Of a stretch of DNA of 40,009 nucleotides, positions 39,823 to 40,009 are shown piece after piece. The translations under genes and the position numbers were made by a program. The stretch comes from a virus, in the IMG/VR virus record IMGVR_UViG_3300033143_001374, positions 1 to 40,009 of that record; one strand, 5' to 3'. The notes under the pieces are model-generated. The model saw only the letters and a list, made by a program, of their open reading frames with translations, did no database searches and was not told the DNA's origin. Every line of letters starts with the position of its first letter. Position 1 is the stretch's first letter.

Positions 39823-39902
39823 TTACAGTACCAACAGTTATATCTTTATTTTTATTGGCGGGTTTGATATTCTTTGCGTTCGTTACGTTGTTTGAATGTT
39901 AA
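39819..39902 (+). CDS. Membrane microprotein of 27 residues
   Basis: MITVPTVISLFLLAGLIFFA then FVTLFEC. One transmembrane helix. ATG overlaps the previous stop by 4 bp. Same class as the microproteins at 38385 and 38684. Confidence 0.6.
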   Translation: MITVPTVISLFLLAGLIFFAFVTLFEC

Positions 39903-39935
39903 AGGTGTACAAGCTAAATTAGACTGGTGAGCACC

Positions 39936-40009
39936 TGCAATTGATTTGCATATAGATATATCGGCAAAATCCGATATGAGGGCCGGGCCCCGATTTGTCG
40001 TAAGTCCTT
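39936..40009 (+). repeat. Intergenic cassette 5, cut by window end
   Basis: TGCAATTGATTTGCA (39936-39950); ATATCGG...CCGATAT (39958-39977), a perfect 7-bp pair; GGGCCGGGCCC (39980-39990); and the left arm CGTAAGTCCTT (39999-40009) of the 29-bp repeat. Another gene unit should follow. Confidence 0.8.

Noticed and set aside
35371-40009. CRISPR array
   Set aside because: Repeats are hundreds of bases apart, varied and separated by genes.
35381-40009. Integron-like attC cassette array
   Set aside because: The core site sequence GTTRRRY is missing and no integrase is in the window, though modular exchange remains possible.

Overview
This window looks like a 40 kb piece of a tailed double-stranded DNA bacteriophage, probably from an uncultured, possibly aquatic, host. 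It carries a terminase, portal, prohead protease, HK97-like major capsid protein, head-tail connectors, a tail-tube candidate and a tape-measure protein. No tail sheath or integrase is recognisable, so a long non-contractile tail is the simplest reading, but neighbouring genes lie outside the window. The sequence is AT-rich with clear Shine-Dalgarno sites, which fits a Gram-negative-type host. The host cannot be named from the sequence.

Left and centre (1 to about 34,970) form one long set of genes read on the minus strand, so its order runs from high to low coordinates. It starts with two small genes, then a sigma-factor-like protein and a probable small terminase. Two glycan enzymes follow (a GT90-like glycosyltransferase and GDP-mannose 4,6-dehydratase). 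Next come an HNH nuclease, an ERCC4-type nuclease, the large terminase, a large virion-like protein, a PAPS-type sulfotransferase, portal, protease-scaffold, a decoration candidate and the capsid protein. A block of fibre-like and beta-rich proteins (about 19.6 to 8.9 kb) sits between the capsid protein and the connectors. Neck proteins, tail tube, three small assembly genes and the tape measure close the series. Genes overlap or nearly touch, and terminator-like hairpins follow the capsid protein, the 546-codon structural gene, the tail tube and the gene before the tape measure. These could tune how much of each protein is made.

The right arm (35,053 to 40,009) is read on the plus strand from a divergent promoter region near 34,980 to 35,040. 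It is a string of very small genes (24 to 94 codons) plus one HAD phosphatase, and has the look of an early or host-takeover region. Most encode no recognisable domain. A 56-residue zinc ribbon and three single-helix membrane microproteins are exceptions. Several genes are too short for ordinary gene finders and were read here by eye.

The most unusual signal is in the spaces between these small genes. A composite cassette recurs up to six times: a short hairpin just after a stop codon, an AT-rich inverted repeat, a GC-only palindrome, a 29-bp inverted repeat with arms CGTAAGTCCTT and AAGGACTTACG, and an A-tract. A promoter and a Shine-Dalgarno embedded in GATC-N7/8-GATC follow in most cases. 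Two promoter families occur: a sigma70-like one (TTGAAC-N16-TATAAT) and a second with a fixed 32-bp layout from TGACC to GATAAT. The arrangement resembles the mobile promoter/stem-loop cassettes described for T4-type phages, but the sequences are different. Two further spots (37,742-37,815 and 38,298-38,352) look like structured RNAs.
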